From assembly GCF_014189455.1 (NCBI RefSeq), contig NZ_CP050296.1:3282001-3346000 (forward strand): 64,000 nt of DNA, written 5' to 3'. Made by a program: the position numbers and the translations under genes. The notes beneath the pieces are model-generated. The model worked only from the letters and a program-made list of their open reading frames with translations. It searched no databases and was not told where the DNA came from. The stretch is from Mesorhizobium huakuii (GTDB lineage Bacteria; Pseudomonadota; Alphaproteobacteria; Rhizobiales; Rhizobiaceae). Shown here in pieces: positions 56,131 to 64,000 of the stretch. Position 1 is the first letter of the stretch; every line of letters begins with the position of its first letter.

Positions 56131-56943
56131 TCAGGCCTTCATCAACCATTCGTGCTCGGGTGCATTGTGGAATTTCCACGTCCGCTTCGGCCCGGCCATG
56201 ACATTGAGATAATAGAGGTCGTAGCCATGGCAGGCGGCGCAGGGGTGATACCCCTTGGGCACCAGCACGACATCGCCATCCTCGATCGCCATCGCTTCGT
56301 CGAGCGCCCGATGGCCATTCGTGTCGGCGTCGGTATAGACGCGCTGGAAGGCAAAGCCCTGCGGCGGGTTGAGGCGATGGTAGTAGGTTTCCTCGAGGTA
56401 GGACTCAGCCGGCAGATTGTCCTGGTCATGCTTGTGCGGCGGATAGCTCGACGTGTGGCCGCCCGGCGTGATGACCTCGACCACCAGCAGCGAGTCTGCC
56501 GGCTTGCCTTCCGGCAGGATGTTGGTGACGTAGCGCGTGTTGGTGCCCTTGCCGCGCACTTCCTGGCCGAGATCGTCCGGCCCGATCACCCGAACCGGCA
56601 AACCACCGCCCAATCCCGGCGCCGAGCAGACCGCGAGCTCCAATTCGGTATCAGCCGTTACCGACCAGTCCGATCCGGCGGGCACATAGACCGACCACGG
56701 CTTGCCTTCGAAGGGTGACATGCGTCCGCCGAGCAGGCCAAGATCCTTGCCGCCTGCCTTCGCCGTGCCTTTGCCGGTGACGAAGACCAGGCAGACTTCG
56801 CGATCCTCCGTCTTTCCCGAGGCGGTCTCGCCGGGCTTCAGCCGGTGCAGGTCGAAACCGACATAGGTCCAGCCGGCGCTCTTCGGCGTCACATGTGCAA
56901 CGCGGCCATGGCCCTTGTCGGCTTTGACGAGCAGTTTCGACAT
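56131..56943 (-). CDS. iolB: 5-deoxy-glucuronate isomerase
   Basis: A 270-residue double cupin starting MSKLLVKADKGHGRVAHVTP. Metal motif in the C-terminal cupin: SSYPPHKHDQDNLPAESYLE and the distal His in GDVVLVPKGYHPCAACHGYD. It converts 5-deoxy-D-glucuronate to 5-dehydro-2-deoxy-D-gluconate in inositol catabolism. Start at 56943 follows AAGGAG (minus strand). Last gene of the iol run. Confidence 0.95.
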   Translation of the reverse strand: MSKLLVKADKGHGRVAHVTPKSAGWTYVGFDLHRLKPGETASGKTEDREVCLVFVTGKGTAKAGGKDLGLLGGRMSPFEGKPWSVYVPAGSDWSVTADTELELAVCSAPGLGGGLPVRVIGPDDLGQEVRGKGTNTRYVTNILPEGKPADSLLVVEVITPGGHTSSYPPHKHDQDNLPAESYLEETYYHRLNPPQGFAFQRVYTDADTNGHRALDEAMAIEDGDVVLVPKGYHPCAACHGYDLYYLNVMAGPKRTWKFHNAPEHEWLMKA

Positions 56944-56947
56944 CGGG

Positions 56948-57160
56948 TTACTCCTTCGGTTCGGCCTCGGCCTTGTTCTCATCGGCCGGCTCGTAGAGGT
57001 AGAAGAACTGCCAGACGCCATAACCGGCAAAGCCGAGCGCGATGACGCCCCAGAATGGCGTACCGGTGGCGAACTCGATGATCGACCAGATGACGCAGAC
57101 CGCGACCACGGCGACACGGCGCCAAAGCGGGCGGAAGAACGGGTGCTCGGAATCTTTCAT
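56948..57160 (-). CDS. Small membrane protein (DUF3329-like)
   Basis: A 70-residue protein, MKDSEHPFFRPLWRRVAVVA, with two membrane helices (to about residue 28, and GVIALGFAGYGVWQFFYLY) and an acidic tail. Similar to DUF3329 proteins of alphaproteobacteria. 4 bp before iolB, so co-transcribed, with no known inositol role. Confidence 0.75.
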   Translation of the reverse strand: MKDSEHPFFRPLWRRVAVVAVCVIWSIIEFATGTPFWGVIALGFAGYGVWQFFYLYEPADENKAEAEPKE

Positions 57161-57203
57161 CGGCCCAATCTACAGCAACCTGCCTCGCCGTGAACCCATC
57201 GCC

Positions 57204-58121
57204 TCAGGCATTCGGGAAGCCCTGGGTCTCCACCGTATAGCCGGCAGCTGTCATCACCCGCATCAGCTCCTTGTGGCCGACTTGCGCCATCTTGAGCGGC
57301 GGGTTCTTCTTTGGGTCTTGCTCGGCCTCGACCACGAACCAGCCCTCATAGCCATGGTCGGCGAAGCGTTGCACGATGGCGCCGAAATCCAGCGAACCGT
57401 CGCCCGGCACGGTGAAGGCGCCGAGCGCCACGGCGTCGAGGAAGGACTGTTTCGTGCGGTCGAGCTTGTCGATCACGCCCATGCGCACATCCTTCACATG
57501 GACATGGCTGATGCGCTTGTGGTGGTTGTCGACGGCGCGCAGCACATCGCCGCCGGCAAAGGCCAGGTGTCCGGCGTCGAGCAGCAGCGGAATGCCTTCG
57601 CCGGAATGGCGTATGAAGGCATCGAGCTCCGGCTCGGTCTCGACCACGGCCGCCATGTGATGGTGATAGGACAGCGGCATGCCCTGTTCGGCGCACCATT
57701 CGCCGAATTCGGTCAGGCGCCTTGCATAGGCCTTCATCTCGTCGCCCGACAGTTTCGGCTTGGTGGCGAGCGGTTTTGAGCGGTCGCCCTGGATCGAACG
57801 GCCGACCTCGCCATAGACGATGCAAGGCGCATTGACCGCCTTGAACAGGTCGATCATCGGCTGGATGCGATCCTTGTTCTTGCCCATCTCCTCATCGACC
57901 AGCGTGCCGGAAAACCAGCCGCCGCATAGTGTGACGTCGGCTGCCTTCAGGATCGGCAGCATGACGGCGGGATCGTTGGGAAAACGCCGGCCCATCTCCA
58001 TGCCGGTGAAGCCGGCCGAGCGCGACTGGCGCAGGCATTCTTCCAGCGAGACGTCGTCGCTGAGTTCGGCAAGATCGTCGTTCCACCACGCTATGGGGGA
58101 CATGCCCAGTTTGGCTTTCAA
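57204..58121 (-). CDS. iolE: Myo-inosose-2 dehydratase
   Basis: A 305-residue TIM-barrel of the xylose-isomerase-like family, start MKAKLGMSPIAWWNDDLAEL. Features GFTGMEMGRRFPND, CGGWFSGTLVDEE, LSYHHHMAAVVETE, LLLDAGHLAFAGGD (metal ligand Asp/His), SHVHVKDVR (His-x-His) and GWFVVEAEQDP (Glu). It converts 2-keto-myo-inositol to the diketone trione precursor. It is separated from iolD by a repeat element. Confidence 0.96.
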   Translation of the reverse strand: MKAKLGMSPIAWWNDDLAELSDDVSLEECLRQSRSAGFTGMEMGRRFPNDPAVMLPILKAADVTLCGGWFSGTLVDEEMGKNKDRIQPMIDLFKAVNAPCIVYGEVGRSIQGDRSKPLATKPKLSGDEMKAYARRLTEFGEWCAEQGMPLSYHHHMAAVVETEPELDAFIRHSGEGIPLLLDAGHLAFAGGDVLRAVDNHHKRISHVHVKDVRMGVIDKLDRTKQSFLDAVALGAFTVPGDGSLDFGAIVQRFADHGYEGWFVVEAEQDPKKNPPLKMAQVGHKELMRVMTAAGYTVETQGFPNA

Positions 58122-58144
58122 GTCGTCACTCCGGTTTCTTGTTC

Positions 58145-58252
58145 ACCCTCCCCCTTGTGGGGAGGGTCGCTGCGAAGCAGCGGGGAGGGGGTGCGGCGCC
58201 AGACCCCCACCCGGACCTTCGGTCCGACCTCCCCACAAGGGGGAGGTCGGGG
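58145..58252. repeat. Long inverted repeat element between iolE and iolD
   Basis: Outer arms ACCCTCCCCCTTGTGGGGAG and CTCCCCACAAGGGGGAGGT are inverted copies. Inner hairpins are CGCTGCGAAGCAGCG and CGGACCTTCGGTCCG. It is a common mobile-type palindromic element of Mesorhizobium and relatives. It could reduce read-through to iolE/iolB. Confidence 0.85.
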
Positions 58253-58269
58253 GCGGCGCTGACTTAGCA

Positions 58270-60119
58270 TCAATCGCCGATGGTCTGCATCTGCCGCTTC
58301 TCGTCATAGGCTTTGCGCGCCGCGTTGACCTGCGGCCGTGCCGACACTTCCGGCACCGCCACATCCCACCAATGGCCACCGGCATCGGTGGAGACCAGCG
58401 GATCGGTGTCGATGACCAGCACGGTGGTGCGGTCGTTCTTTTTGGCCTGCTGCAGGGCGTTTTCCAGCCCGGCGATCGACGGCACTTTCTCTGATATCGC
58501 GCCCATGCTCGCCGCATGGGCGGCAAAGTCGATATCGGGCAGGGTCTCGTGGCGTGAATCCTTCAGCAGATTGTTGAAGTTGGCGCCGCCGGTCGCCATC
58601 TGCAGCCGGTTGATGCAGCCATAGCCACGGTTGTCGAGCAGCACGATGGTGAGCTTCAAACCGAGCATCACCGAAGTGGCGATCTCGGAATTGAGCATCA
58701 GATAGGAACCGTCGCCGATCATGACGACGACCTCTTCGCCGGGCTTGGCCATCTTGGTGCCGAGTCCGCCGGCAATCTCGTAGCCCATCGTCGAGAAGCC
58801 GTATTCGGCATGGTAGGAGCCGGGCGCGCCGGCCTGCCAAAGCTTGTGCAGCTCGCCCGGCAGGCCGCCGGCGGCATGCAGCAAGGTCACGCCCGATCCC
58901 ATGGCGCGCTGCACGGCGCCGATCACCTGCGCGTCCGACGGGAAGGCGGCATTGGTCGACGCCGTCACCTTGGCCGCGTCGGCCTGCCAGGCCTTCTTGC
59001 CCTTGGCCGCATTGTCGGTCCAGGCGGCAGGCGCTTTCCAGCTCCCCAACGCCGCGCCAAGTTCGGCAAGCCCTTCGACCGCGTCCGCGACCAGCGGCAG
59101 TGCCCGGTGCTTGCCGGCATCGAAAGGCTGCACGTTGAGCCCGATGATGGTCTTGCCGGAATTCTTGAACAGCGCCCATGAGCCGGTGGTGAAATCCTGC
59201 AGGCGCGTGCCGATGGCGAGCACCACATCGGCTTCTTCGGCGAGCCGGTTGGCTGCCGACGTGCCGGTGACGCCGACCGCCGCCATGTTGAGTGGATGAT
59301 CGTCCGGCAGCGAGGATTTGCCGCCTTGCGTCTCGCAGACCGGAATGCCCGCGCTCTCGACGAATTTGGCCAGCGCATCGGAGGCCTGCGAATAGAGAAC
59401 GCCGCCGCCGGCGATCACCAGCGGCTTCTTCGCGCCCTTGAGCGCCGCAACCGCCGCTGCCAGTTCGCCACGGTCAGGGCGTGGCCGGCGCTGATGCCAG
59501 ACCCTTTCGGCGAAAAAGCTCTCGGGATAATCATAGGCCTCCGCCTGCACATCCTGGCAGAGCGACAGCGTCACCGGGCCGCACTCGGCCGGATCGGTCA
59601 GCACAGCCATGGCGCGGTTGAGCGCCGGGATGATTTGTTCCGGGCGCGTGATGCGGTCGAAATAGCGCGACACCGGACGGAAGCAGTCATTGACCGTCGC
59701 CGTGCCGTCGGAAAAATCCTCGGCCTGCTGCAGCACCGGATCGGGAATGCGGTTGGCGAAGACATCACCGGGCAAAAACAGGACGGGCAACCGGTTTACG
59801 TGCGCCAGGGCTGCCGCCGTCACCATGTTGAGCGCGCCGGGGCCGATCGACGAGGTCGCGGCCATGAAGCGGCGGCGGAAATTGGCCTTTGCATAGGCGA
59901 TCGCCGCATGCGCCATCGCCTGTTCATTGTGGGCACGGAAGGTCGGCAATTCGTCGCGTACGTGGTAGAGCGCCTCGCCGATGCCGGCGACATTGCCATG
60001 GCCGAAGATCGCCCAGACACCGCCGAAAATCGGCACCTTTTGCCGTCGATCTCGGTCATCTGGCGGCTGAGGAAGCGGGTCAGCGCCTGCGCCATCGTCA
60101 GGCGGATTGTCTTGCTCAT
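58270..60119 (-). pseudogene. iolD: Trihydroxycyclohexane-1,2-dione hydrolase, single-base frameshift near the start
   Basis: The natural start MSKTIRLTMAQALTRFLSRQ (60119, after AGGAAACCACC) is followed by MTEIDGK, then the frame shifts at a run of four T (60038-60041, plus strand). Native reading would be KKVPIFGGVW with five. The rest (588 residues from 60036) is complete: TPP enzyme with AHNEQAMAHAA (Glu), GDGSYLMLNSEIA...NRGYGC and GGGVLYSQAS. Being the only visible defect, and in an otherwise intact iol run, it may be a sequencing error. Enzyme opens the inositol-derived ring. Confidence 0.9.
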
Positions 60120-60152
60120 GGTGGTTTCCTCCGCAGTCTTTTGCCCGCGCCT

Positions 60153-62087
60153 TTATGCTGCTTTACGGCCGCGCGCGGCAAGCCACGCTTCGGTCAACTG
60201 TTCAAAGCGTGTCGCCATGTCGGCGACAGCCTCGTCATCCGACATCCGGCCGGCCAGCCACTCTTCGGCCGCATGCACGAAGATGGTGCGACCGACGGCG
60301 AAACCCTTGACGATCGGCGCCTTGGCGGTGGCGGCAAAGGCGGCTTCCAGCTCGTCCTGCGGCGCTTCGAGCCCAAGCAGCACGATGCCACGGCACCAGG
60401 GATCATGCTTCAGGATCACCGCTTCGATCTTGGTCCAGGCACCGGCCGACGCCTGCGGCTCGAGCTTCCACCAGTCGGGCTTGATGCCGAGCGCATAAAG
60501 CTCCTCCAGCGCGCGCGGAATGGTCGTGTCGTCGAGCTTGCCGTGCTTGCCGGCGATGATCTCGATGAGAAGTTCCCGGCCGACTTTGCGTGCGGCCTCG
60601 AACAGCGCGCGCAGCTTCTGCTGCTGTTCTTCCTTCAAGGCCGCCGGATCGTCGGGGTGGTAGAAGCACAGGCATTTGATGCAGTGATCGACCGGCCATT
60701 CGGTGAGCTGCGAGCCGATATCCTGCGAGAATTCGAAGCGCAACGGCCGTGAGCCCGGCAGTTCGACCGGGCGGCCGAGCCAGGCGAAGGGATGCCTGGC
60801 GAATTCGAACATTGCCTCGCGGCCATGTTTCTCGTCGATCAGCATGCCATAACCGTCGCGGCCGGCGGCGACCTTGGCCGCCGCCTTGACGGCCAGCACC
60901 TTGAAATCGCGGATGCGCGCCGGATCGGCGCCGGCCTTCACCGCCACGTCCTCGAGCTGGATGCGATGATCGCAGGCGAGCGCCATCATCGAGGGAATGT
61001 CGCGCCGACGGGTGGTCGCCCAATGGATATGATTGATAGCCTCGTCCTTGCGCAAGGCGAGATGCTTGCTACCGTTCTTGAGGAAGAACTGCAACTCCTC
61101 GAAGGTTGGATATTCCGGCGCGCAGAGCAGCCGCGACACGGCGAAGGCGCCGCAGGCATTGGCCCAAGTCGCCGCCGTCGCATGGTCTTCGCCGCCCAGC
61201 CAACCGCGCAGGAAGCCGGACATGAAAGCGTCGCCGGCACCCAGCACATTGTAGATCTCGATCGGGAAGCCCTCGCCGACGACGCCGTCCTCGAGATCGT
61301 CGCCGATCGGTCCGTCATAGACGATGCAGCCCATGGCGCCGCGCTTGAGCACGATGGTGGCCGACGACAGCGCGCGGATCGTCTTCAGCGCGCTCAGGCA
61401 GTCGTCGGCGCCCGAGGCGATCATGATCTCTTCCTCGGTACCAACGATGAGGTCGCAATCGGGCAGCACTGTCTTCAGCTGCGCCGAGACGCGGTCCGAT
61501 TTGACATAGCGCTCGAAGCCTTCGGCATGGCCGGCGAGGCCCCACAGGTTCGGCCGATAGTCGATGTCGAAGATAACCTTGCCGCCCTTGGCTTTCATGA
61601 TGCGGATCGCCTTGCGCTGGGCGGCGTCGCTGTTGGGGCGGGAAAAATGCGTGCCGGTGACGACGATCGAACGCGCCGAAGCGATAAATGCCTCATCGAT
61701 GTCTTCCGGCGCCAGCGCCATGTCGGCGCAGTCCGAGCGATAGAAGATCATCGGCGAAACGCCTTCGCTCTCGACCGAGAGCAGCACCAGCGCCGTCAGC
61801 CGTTCCTTGTCGGTCTTCAGCCCGTCGGTGTTGACGCCTTCGCGCTTGAGCTGTTCGCGGATGAAGCGGCCCATCTGCTCGTCGCCGACGCGCGTCAGCA
61901 GCGCCGAACGCAGGCCAAGCCTTGCCGTGCCGACCGAAATGTTGGCCGGACAGCCACCGACCGACTTGGCGAAGGAGGTGATGTCCTCCAGCCGCGAGCC
62001 GATCTGCTGGCCATAGAGGTCGACGGAAGCGCGACCGATGGTAATGACGTCGAGCGGCGCCTGTTTGGCGTCCACGGCTTCGCTCAT
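60153..62087 (-). CDS. iolC: Bifunctional 5-dehydro-2-deoxygluconokinase (IolC) - DUF2090 aldolase-like fusion
   Basis: A 644-residue protein. Residues 1-330 are a PfkB sugar kinase: SVGGCPANISVGTARLG and VLGAGDAFMSGFLRG (catalytic Asp). Residues about 345-640 are the DUF2090 TIM-barrel domain (MMALACDHRIQLEDVA, YGMLIDEKHGREAMFEFA, WKLEPQA), proposed to be the aldolase acting on 5-dehydro-2-deoxy-gluconate 6-phosphate. The fusion is the rhizobial form of iolC and explains why no separate iolJ is needed. RBS GGGAGG before ATG at 62087. Confidence 0.95.
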   Translation of the reverse strand: MSEAVDAKQAPLDVITIGRASVDLYGQQIGSRLEDITSFAKSVGGCPANISVGTARLGLRSALLTRVGDEQMGRFIREQLKREGVNTDGLKTDKERLTALVLLSVESEGVSPMIFYRSDCADMALAPEDIDEAFIASARSIVVTGTHFSRPNSDAAQRKAIRIMKAKGGKVIFDIDYRPNLWGLAGHAEGFERYVKSDRVSAQLKTVLPDCDLIVGTEEEIMIASGADDCLSALKTIRALSSATIVLKRGAMGCIVYDGPIGDDLEDGVVGEGFPIEIYNVLGAGDAFMSGFLRGWLGGEDHATAATWANACGAFAVSRLLCAPEYPTFEELQFFLKNGSKHLALRKDEAINHIHWATTRRRDIPSMMALACDHRIQLEDVAVKAGADPARIRDFKVLAVKAAAKVAAGRDGYGMLIDEKHGREAMFEFARHPFAWLGRPVELPGSRPLRFEFSQDIGSQLTEWPVDHCIKCLCFYHPDDPAALKEEQQQKLRALFEAARKVGRELLIEIIAGKHGKLDDTTIPRALEELYALGIKPDWWKLEPQASAGAWTKIEAVILKHDPWCRGIVLLGLEAPQDELEAAFAATAKAPIVKGFAVGRTIFVHAAEEWLAGRMSDDEAVADMATRFEQLTEAWLAARGRKAA

Positions 62088-62198
62088 TGGAACCTCCCGT
62101 CAGTCTTGTTGTCAGGAACAACATTGTTTGGGTAACACGCGCGAGCGGCAGCGTGGTGCCGGCAATATGAAATAATAATTCCAATCCATAGTCAATAT

Positions 62199-62212
62199 GG
62201 AATGAGCGTTCC
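62199..62212. promoter_or_regulatory. IolR-type operator candidate upstream of iolC
   Basis: GGAA-TGAGCG-TTCC, matching the GGAA-N6-TTCC motif I recall as reported for the Sinorhizobium IolR. It is 112 bp before the iolC start and follows AT-rich promoter-like sequence. Confidence 0.6.
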
Positions 62213-62243
62213 CGAGCCGATTTTGCTTTTTGCGGGCGCTTGC

Positions 62244-63110
62244 TCAGGCCTTACGTTTGCGGCCTGCGTCGCGCCGTTTCTCACCGACGCCGACGGTCAA
62301 TGCCATGGCCAGCGCCATCGTCGCCGACAGCGAACGGAAGCCGGCGAAATCCGCCTCGGCAACCTCGAACCAGACCCTGGCGAACTGGGCAAGCGGCGAG
62401 AACGAGCTGTCGGTGATGGCGACGATCGGCACGCCCTGCTCGGAGATGTTGCGGGCCTCCTCGATGGTGGCCGGTGCATAGGGCGAGAAGGAGATGGCGA
62501 TGACGGCGTCCGCCGGTGTGGCGAAGGCGATCATCTCGGCGTTCAGGCCGGCGGCCGATTCGATCAGCTGGTTGCGGATCTTCAGCTTGCCCAGCGCATA
62601 GGCGATATAGCTCGCTACCGGGTAGGAGCGTCGCTTGGCTAAGACATAGATGGTCTGCGCCTTCGCCAGCAGCGAAATCGCATCTTCCAGATGCGCATCG
62701 TCCAGCGTGCGGGAAATGTCGTTGAGCGAGGTGCTGGCGGCGGCGACGAAGCCGTCGAAGATGGCGCGGTGGCCGGCGCCGCCCTCGGCTTTGACGCGCA
62801 GCGCCTGCAGCCGCTCGTCATAGGACGAGTTGCGCTCGCGCAGCCGCTCGCGAAACACCTGCTGCAGGCTGGTGAAGCCGTCGAAGCCGAGCTGCTGGGC
62901 AAAGCGGATCAGAGTGGAGGGCTGCACGCCGGCCGAGGCGGCGATGCTGGCGGCGGTGCCGAAGGCGATGTCGTCGGGATTGTCCAGCGCGTAGGCGGCG
63001 ATCTGGGCGATGCGCTTCGGCAGGCTTTCACGCCGGTCCAGGATGGTGGCGCGCAGCGTCTCGAAGTCGCGAGGTACCCGTTCGTCCATCGTCGGCCCGT
63101 CCAAGCTCAT
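62244..63110 (-). CDS. iolR: IolR, RpiR/MurR-type repressor of inositol catabolism
   Basis: A 288-residue regulator with an RpiR helix-turn-helix (residues 30-90: LPKRIAQIAAYALDNPDDIA, STLIRFAQQLGFDGFTSLQQ) and a SIS sugar-phosphate-binding domain (VLAKRRSYPVASYIAYALGK, VIAISFSPYAPATIEEARNI). It is located upstream of iolC and divergent from the Gfo/Idh/MocA gene. RpiR-type IolR controls inositol genes in rhizobia, probably sensing a phosphorylated intermediate such as the iolC product. Start taken at 63110; 63089 is possible. Confidence 0.92.
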   Translation of the reverse strand: MSLDGPTMDERVPRDFETLRATILDRRESLPKRIAQIAAYALDNPDDIAFGTAASIAASAGVQPSTLIRFAQQLGFDGFTSLQQVFRERLRERNSSYDERLQALRVKAEGGAGHRAIFDGFVAAASTSLNDISRTLDDAHLEDAISLLAKAQTIYVLAKRRSYPVASYIAYALGKLKIRNQLIESAAGLNAEMIAFATPADAVIAISFSPYAPATIEEARNISEQGVPIVAITDSSFSPLAQFARVWFEVAEADFAGFRSLSATMALAMALTVGVGEKRRDAGRKRKA

Positions 63111-63244
63111 CCGTGAAACGCCCTCTCTGCCCCATCATAGCGAGCCTGCGCAAGAACGCCATAAAAAATGAGGCAGACATTCCATTTCAGGAAGAAATGG
63201 ACTAATTCATCCACGCAGCGCTTCATGTGGTGGAGAAACGGAAA

Positions 63245-64000
63245 ATGGTCGGCGTCGGTCTTATCGGCACGGGTTTCATGGGCAAATGTCACGCCATCGC
63301 GTGGAGTGCCGTCGGCGCCGTCTTTCCCGATGTCGCCAAGCCAAGGCTCGTCCATCTCGGCGAGGTCAATGAGGAGCTTGCGCGGCGCAAGGCGGGCGAG
63401 TTCGGCTTCGCCAAGGCGTCCGGCGACTGGCGCGCCGTGGTCAATGATCCCGAGGTCGATATCGTCTCGCTGACCACGCCCAACCAGTTCCATCCCGAGA
63501 TGGCCATCGCCATCCTAGAGGCCGGCAAGCATCTGTGGTGCGAAAAGCCGATGGCGCCGAGCTTTGCCGAAGCCGAGGCGATGGCGGCCGCGGCGAAGAC
63601 ATCAGGCAAGATCGCCGCGCTGGGCTATAACTACATCCAGAGCCCGGCCATCCGTCACATCGGCGCGCTGCTCGACGAGAAGATCATCGGCGAGGTCAAC
63701 CATCTGCGCATCGAGATGGATGAGGATTTCATGGCCGATCCCGAGGCATTGTTCTTCTGGAAGCACGAGGCCGCTTCCGGCTACGGCGCGCTCGACGATT
63801 TTGCCGTCCATCCGCTGTCGCTGGTCTCGGCCCTGTTCGGGCGCGTCGCCAGCGTCATCTGCGACATGGCCAAGCCCTATGCCGACCGCAAGCTGGCAAC
63901 AGGCGGACGCCGCGCGGTCGAGACCTATGATATCGCCAGCGTCTTGATGCATCTGGAAAACGGCATTGCCGGCACGCTTCAGGTCAACCGCTCGGCCTGG
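63245..64000 (+). CDS. Gfo/Idh/MocA family dehydrogenase (cut by window end)
   Basis: Starts MVGVGLIGTGFMGKCHAIAW after GTGGAGAAACGG. Rossmann motif GLIGTGFMGK; catalytic motif HLWCEKPMAPSF (EKP) and LGYNYIQSPAIRHIG. The open frame runs past the window end (252 codons seen). Next to iolR and divergent from the iol run, it may be an inositol-type dehydrogenase acting on a scyllo-, chiro- or related inositol, or an inositol derivative such as rhizopine. Strict assignment to idhA is not possible. Confidence 0.88.
   Translation, partial: MVGVGLIGTGFMGKCHAIAWSAVGAVFPDVAKPRLVHLGEVNEELARRKAGEFGFAKASGDWRAVVNDPEVDIVSLTTPNQFHPEMAIAILEAGKHLWCEKPMAPSFAEAEAMAAAAKTSGKIAALGYNYIQSPAIRHIGALLDEKIIGEVNHLRIEMDEDFMADPEALFFWKHEAASGYGALDDFAVHPLSLVSALFGRVASVICDMAKPYADRKLATGGRRAVETYDIASVLMHLENGIAGTLQVNRSAW

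Noticed and set aside
58145..58252. Strong inverted repeat as a riboswitch or CRISPR-like unit
   Set aside because: The symmetric arms and inner hairpins match a rhizobial palindromic repeat; no regular spacers or aptamer-like conserved core.
60792..62135. 447-codon plus-strand frame opposite iolC
   Set aside because: Antisense shadow of a well-recognised gene.

Overview
The window looks like a chromosomal segment of a rhizobial alphaproteobacterium, most likely Mesorhizobium or a close relative. The evidence is high GC, a MucR/Ros-type regulator without zinc ligands, an ExoX-like exopolysaccharide repressor, CsbD, DUF982 and DUF892 stress proteins, an IolC-DUF2090 fusion with an RpiR-type IolR, and repeats typical of rhizobia. 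No rRNA, tRNA or CRISPR array was seen.

Region 1 (1-26.6 kb) is a mosaic accessory island. It is bracketed by two directly repeated, decayed tyrosine-integrase genes (1-737 and 25899-26636, same strand, offset about 25.9 kb). It holds many small membrane, secreted or stress proteins: CsbD, KatE catalase, DUF892, MucR, thermonuclease, ExoX-like, DUF6894, an HWE-type kinase with a receiver protein, a 36-residue-repeat protein, a metallophosphoesterase with a lipid kinase, a DedA-PAP2-LssY fusion, a histidine phosphatase, YihY and DUF982. It also holds an IS256 element (9-bp target duplication) that cuts the lipid kinase, an IS630 element (TA duplication), and several broken genes (Nramp, AI-2E transporter, flavodoxin-like protein, hydrolase). 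Seven sites of the form GGAAC-N16/17-C(G/A)TT, the alphaproteobacterial EcfG general-stress promoter pattern, precede genes here. I therefore read the island as a general-stress-response island.

Region 2 (26.6-52.1 kb) is a dense catabolic supercluster for one or more unidentified sugars, polyols or sugar acids. It contains a LacI regulator with an Rbs-type ABC importer (28.4-32.1 kb); two SDR-like proteins that lack the catalytic Tyr; a second, gluconate-GntR-like LacI regulator; two enolase-superfamily dehydratases; a split transketolase; and a normal SDR. These are followed by an unusual 2-oxoacid dehydrogenase set (an E1alpha-E1beta-lipoyl fusion, a D-2-hydroxyacid dehydrogenase and an E2-like protein without lipoyl domain or catalytic His), a GntR/HutC regulator, a second ABC importer with duplicated binding proteins, and an SMP-30-type lactonase. 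Two operators tie it together: the palindrome GCTATTATAATAGC (four variants, including one before the GntR gene) and TGATACCGGTACCA (two copies, resembling gluconate-type LacI operators). A plausible flow is import, oxidation to a lactone, hydrolysis, dehydration to a 2-keto-3-deoxy acid, then E1/E2 and transketolase steps. The substrate cannot be read from sequence.

Region 3 (52.2-55.9 kb) has two membrane proteins (one COG4280-like) and a phnN-phnM-DUF1045 phosphonate trio without the rest of the C-P lyase genes. Region 4 (56.1-64.0 kb) is the myo-inositol catabolic cluster iolC-iolD-iolE-DUF3329-iolB, with iolR (RpiR) upstream and a divergent Gfo/Idh/MocA dehydrogenase cut by the window end. 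Several genes carry single-base homopolymer indels, which may be real decay or sequencing error.
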